Shown: positions 61,745-64,000 of the stretch, one piece after another
How positions within the stretch are numbered: the stretch's first letter is position 1
Layout: the number at the start of each line of letters is the position of its first letter
DNA from: Sphaerochaetaceae bacterium
GTDB lineage: Bacteria; Spirochaetota; Spirochaetia; Sphaerochaetales; Sphaerochaetaceae
Direction: 5' to 3'
Assembly (NCBI GenBank): GCA_028532765.1
Contig: JAQQAR010000026.1
Location: forward strand, 38,971-102,970
Length of the DNA: 64,000 nt
Notes under the pieces: generated by a model
What the model was told of the DNA's origin: nothing
Database searches by the model: none
The model's input: the letters and a program-made list of their open reading frames with translations, nothing else
Translations under genes and position numbers: made by a program

Positions 61745-62350
61745 CTAACTCCTTCTCATAACACTATCGACGATGCCGTAGGAGACAGCATCATCACTAC
61801 CGAGGAAGAAATCTCGTTCCACATCCTTGGCGATCTGCTCATAGGTCTTATGGGTATGTCTCGCAATGATGTCAATTGTTAGATTCTTAATACGACCAAT
61901 CTCCTTGGCATGGATGGAGATATCGGATGATTGGCCTTCAACTCCGCCCCACGGTTGATGGATCATGACCCGTGCAGAGGGGAGGATGAATCGCTTCCCT
62001 TCCTGCCCGGCACAGAGCAACAATGCACCCATGCTTGCCGCCTGTCCCATACAGATGGTCTGGATGTCACTATGCAGGTACTGCATGGTGTCATAGATAG
62101 CCAAACCAGCGGTTACGGAACCTCCGGGGCTGTTGATGTAGAGACTGATGTCTTTTGTTGGGTCCTCAGACTCAAGGAACAACATCTGCGCTACAACCAG
62201 GTCGGCTGTTGCATCATTGATCTCCCCATCAAGGAAGATGATGCGATCTTTAAGCAGGCGACTGAAGATATCATAGGCTCTTTCGCCTACACCTGACTGC
62301 TCTACGACCATTGGTATGTTTGATTGCATCCTTTCGGGATGGATATTCAT
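61745..62350 (-). CDS. clpP: ATP-dependent Clp protease proteolytic subunit ClpP
   Basis: 201 residues. Catalytic Ser in [11 protein letters not shown], His in MIHQPWGG and an Asp in the handle region downstream. Forms the tetradecameric peptidase with ClpX. AAAGGGGG precedes the ATG. Confidence 0.98.
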   Translation of the reverse strand: MNIHPERMQSNIPMVVEQSGVGERAYDIFSRLLKDRIIFLDGEINDATADLVVAQMLFLESEDPTKDISLYINSPGGSVTAGLAIYDTMQYLHSDIQTICMGQAASMGALLLCAGQEGKRFILPSARVMIHQPWGGVEGQSSDISIHAKEIGRIKNLTIDIIARHTHKTYEQIAKDVERDFFLGSDDAVSYGIVDSVMRRS

Positions 62351-62380
62351 GATAAAAGCCCCCTTTGGTAGCTTGGATTG

Positions 62381-62411
62381 AAAAGGCGGAACCAGTGAGG
62401 AACCGCCTTTT
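62381..62411 (-). terminator. Terminator-like hairpin between tig and clpP
   Basis: AAAAGGCGG and CCGCCTTTT form a 9-bp stem (13-nt loop). It lies 31 nt after the tig stop and before clpP on the minus strand. The T-run after the stem is only part of the stem itself, so it may lower rather than stop transcription into clpPX. Confidence 0.7.
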
Positions 62412-62442
62412 CACACACTATGCACTCTTGAGCATCTACGGC

Positions 62443-63792
62443 TTATGCGCCGTAGGTTTCGCTCATAAACGTCTCGTAAGCGACTTCTTCGCCTTCCTCA
62501 AACGTGTTGTTCTCCTGCAAGAACGGTGCAATCTTCTGGAAGCGCAAGTCGTCTTCGATCATGGTGCGGTAGTAATCCAGCTGAGCCTGATCGGTGACAT
62601 CCTTCAGCTGCTCTTCCACAACCTTGTTCAACTCTTCTTCCTCAACAGTGAAGTTTTCTGCTTCCTTGACCTTTTCCATGATCAGCTGGATGCGCAGTGA
62701 CTTTTCAGCAGCCTCTCTCCAAGGAGCGGTGATATCCTCCTTGGTCTGGTTCTGGAACTTGAGGAACTGCAGGATCTGCTCTTCACTCAGACCAATCTGC
62801 TGGATATAACGCTTCCAACTCTGCTCAACTTCCATATCGATCATGCTTTGGGGAACAGCAATGGTAGCTTTCTCAAGAAGAGCCTCACTCAATGCATTCA
62901 ACTTTTCATTCTCAAGCTTTGCATCGAGGGCAGCCTGCAATTTCTCACGGGTAGCCTTCACCAGGTCATCGACGGTCTTGTACTCCTCCTTGACATCCTG
63001 TGCGAACTCATCATCGAGTTCAGGGATATCACGGAATTTCACACTCTGGACATTCACCTTCAAGGTGATGGTCTTTCCTGCATACCCCTCAACAGTTGAA
63101 TCCTCTGCATAGGTCTTGGAGAAAACCTTCTCTTCCCCACTCTTCATGCCAACAACATCTTCATCAATCTGGTAGAAATTGGTGGTGCTTCCCAAGGTGA
63201 AAACGAACTCTTTGCGTTCAGTTCCAGGAACCTCGTTCTTTTCTTCGTCCAGTTCAACATAGTCAAGCGTGACAATGTCGCCCATTTCAGCAGCGCCATC
63301 CTTGTCAATTACCATTGCATTCTGTTCACGGAGCTTGTCGAGTTCAGCAGTAACTGCCTCTTCACTCAGTGCTACCTTGGGGTAAGTTACCTTCAGGCCC
63401 TTGTACTCCGGGGTCTCGAAAATGGGCATGATGTCGTAGTGTACGGTGAAGGTGATGTCCTTGTTGGGCTCGAAGGGGAGGAGATTCTCCTCATCCTGGA
63501 GCTCAGGGGTGCTGAAGGAGAGCGGCTTATACTTGTCTTCAATATCAGTCAAGGCTTCCTTCAATGCGTCTTCAATGGTATTGAATGTACTTTCCTCACG
63601 AATCGCCTTACCAAACTTACCTTCCAGAACGGATACAGGGACTTTGCCCTTTCTAAAACCCTTGATCTGGACATCAGCAGCATACTTTTTCAAAGCTGCC
63701 TGGTAGTCATTTTCGATGGTGTCAGCGGTCACAGTGACCGTCAGTGCGACGGAGGAGTTTTCCAATTCTTTGATACTCTTATCAGCGATCAT
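62443..63792 (-). CDS. tig: Trigger factor (ribosome-associated chaperone)
   Basis: 449 residues. The N-terminal ribosome-binding signature IKGFRKGKVP is present (about residue 43), then the FKBP-like PPIase domain (MGDIVTLDYVELDEEKNEVPGTERKEF...) and the helical C-terminal chaperone arms. It binds nascent chains at the exit tunnel. The ATG at 63792 gives a normal N-terminus; an upstream in-frame ATG at 63861 adds an atypical extension. Order tig-clpP-clpX is widely conserved. A TATACT hexamer on the minus strand at 63875-63880 may belong to its promoter; I see nothing else in 63793-64000. Confidence 0.96.
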   Translation of the reverse strand: MIADKSIKELENSSVALTVTVTADTIENDYQAALKKYAADVQIKGFRKGKVPVSVLEGKFGKAIREESTFNTIEDALKEALTDIEDKYKPLSFSTPELQDEENLLPFEPNKDITFTVHYDIMPIFETPEYKGLKVTYPKVALSEEAVTAELDKLREQNAMVIDKDGAAEMGDIVTLDYVELDEEKNEVPGTERKEFVFTLGSTTNFYQIDEDVVGMKSGEEKVFSKTYAEDSTVEGYAGKTITLKVNVQSVKFRDIPELDDEFAQDVKEEYKTVDDLVKATREKLQAALDAKLENEKLNALSEALLEKATIAVPQSMIDMEVEQSWKRYIQQIGLSEEQILQFLKFQNQTKEDITAPWREAAEKSLRIQLIMEKVKEAENFTVEEEELNKVVEEQLKDVTDQAQLDYYRTMIEDDLRFQKIAPFLQENNTFEEGEEVAYETFMSETYGA

Positions 63793-64000
63793 CCTATGTT
63801 CATCCTTTTCGGTCCTCTCTTTTGGACCATGTATATCCTTAGGCAAAGCCCTTTGTTGCAATGTAATCCTGCTAAGTATACATAAACAGTTGATTTTCGA
63901 CCACCCTGTCAGCAGGATTCTTGCAAAAACCTTTTACCCGAAACACATTGTATATAGCAACTTTTTAGGCTTTGGTCTAGGGGAATGAGCGTATTTATCC

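Overview
The window is a bacterial chromosome segment interrupted by a complete-looking ~48 kb podovirus-type prophage. The host is probably a spirochaete, perhaps Sphaerochaeta-like. This rests on a loose lipobox, an IS1634-type transposase and the general look of the proteins, so genus is a guess. Base composition is near 50% GC.

Left flank (1-8007): a partial type II NADH dehydrogenase; a lipoprotein with three tandem FMN-binding-like domains; a LysE/RhtB exporter; a polar amino-acid ABC operon (binding protein, permease, ATPase; minus strand); a DDE transposase with a changed catalytic residue; a short XRE gene; and a relic of an older integrase.

Prophage (about 8008-55957): it sits in the 3' part of tRNA-Leu(GAG). 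A 57-bp direct repeat marks both ends; the intact tRNA is at the right end, beside a tyrosine integrase. From left to right: putative integrase arm sites; a minus-strand repressor and divergent early genes; a ~530-nt structured non-coding stretch with three odd tRNA-like elements; recombination and replication genes (Sak4-like ATPase, PD-(D/E)XK nuclease, RuvC-like resolvase, SSB, NinG, a split cytosine methyltransferase, replisome organiser, DnaC-like loader); terminase; a small inserted cassette; portal, scaffold, capsid, adaptor and tail nozzle; three ejection-type proteins ending in a 3851-aa polyvalent protein (zincin, several ADP-ribosyltransferase-like domains, RadC/JAB domain); tail fibres; and a lysis cassette with nested spanin genes but no recognisable endolysin.

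The right end of the prophage carries defence cargo under its own promoters: XRE + DarG-like macro protein + DarT-like toxin, an EcoRII-like restriction-modification pair whose methyltransferase has a ribbon-helix-helix-like N-terminus, and an Abi-alpha pair on the minus strand.

Right flank (55987-64000): a minus-strand housekeeping run tig, clpP, clpX, DHH phosphoesterase, a protein with a sigma-region-4-like end, rdgB/HAM1 and pepF. The genes are closely spaced or overlapping, with a terminator-like hairpin between tig and clpP.
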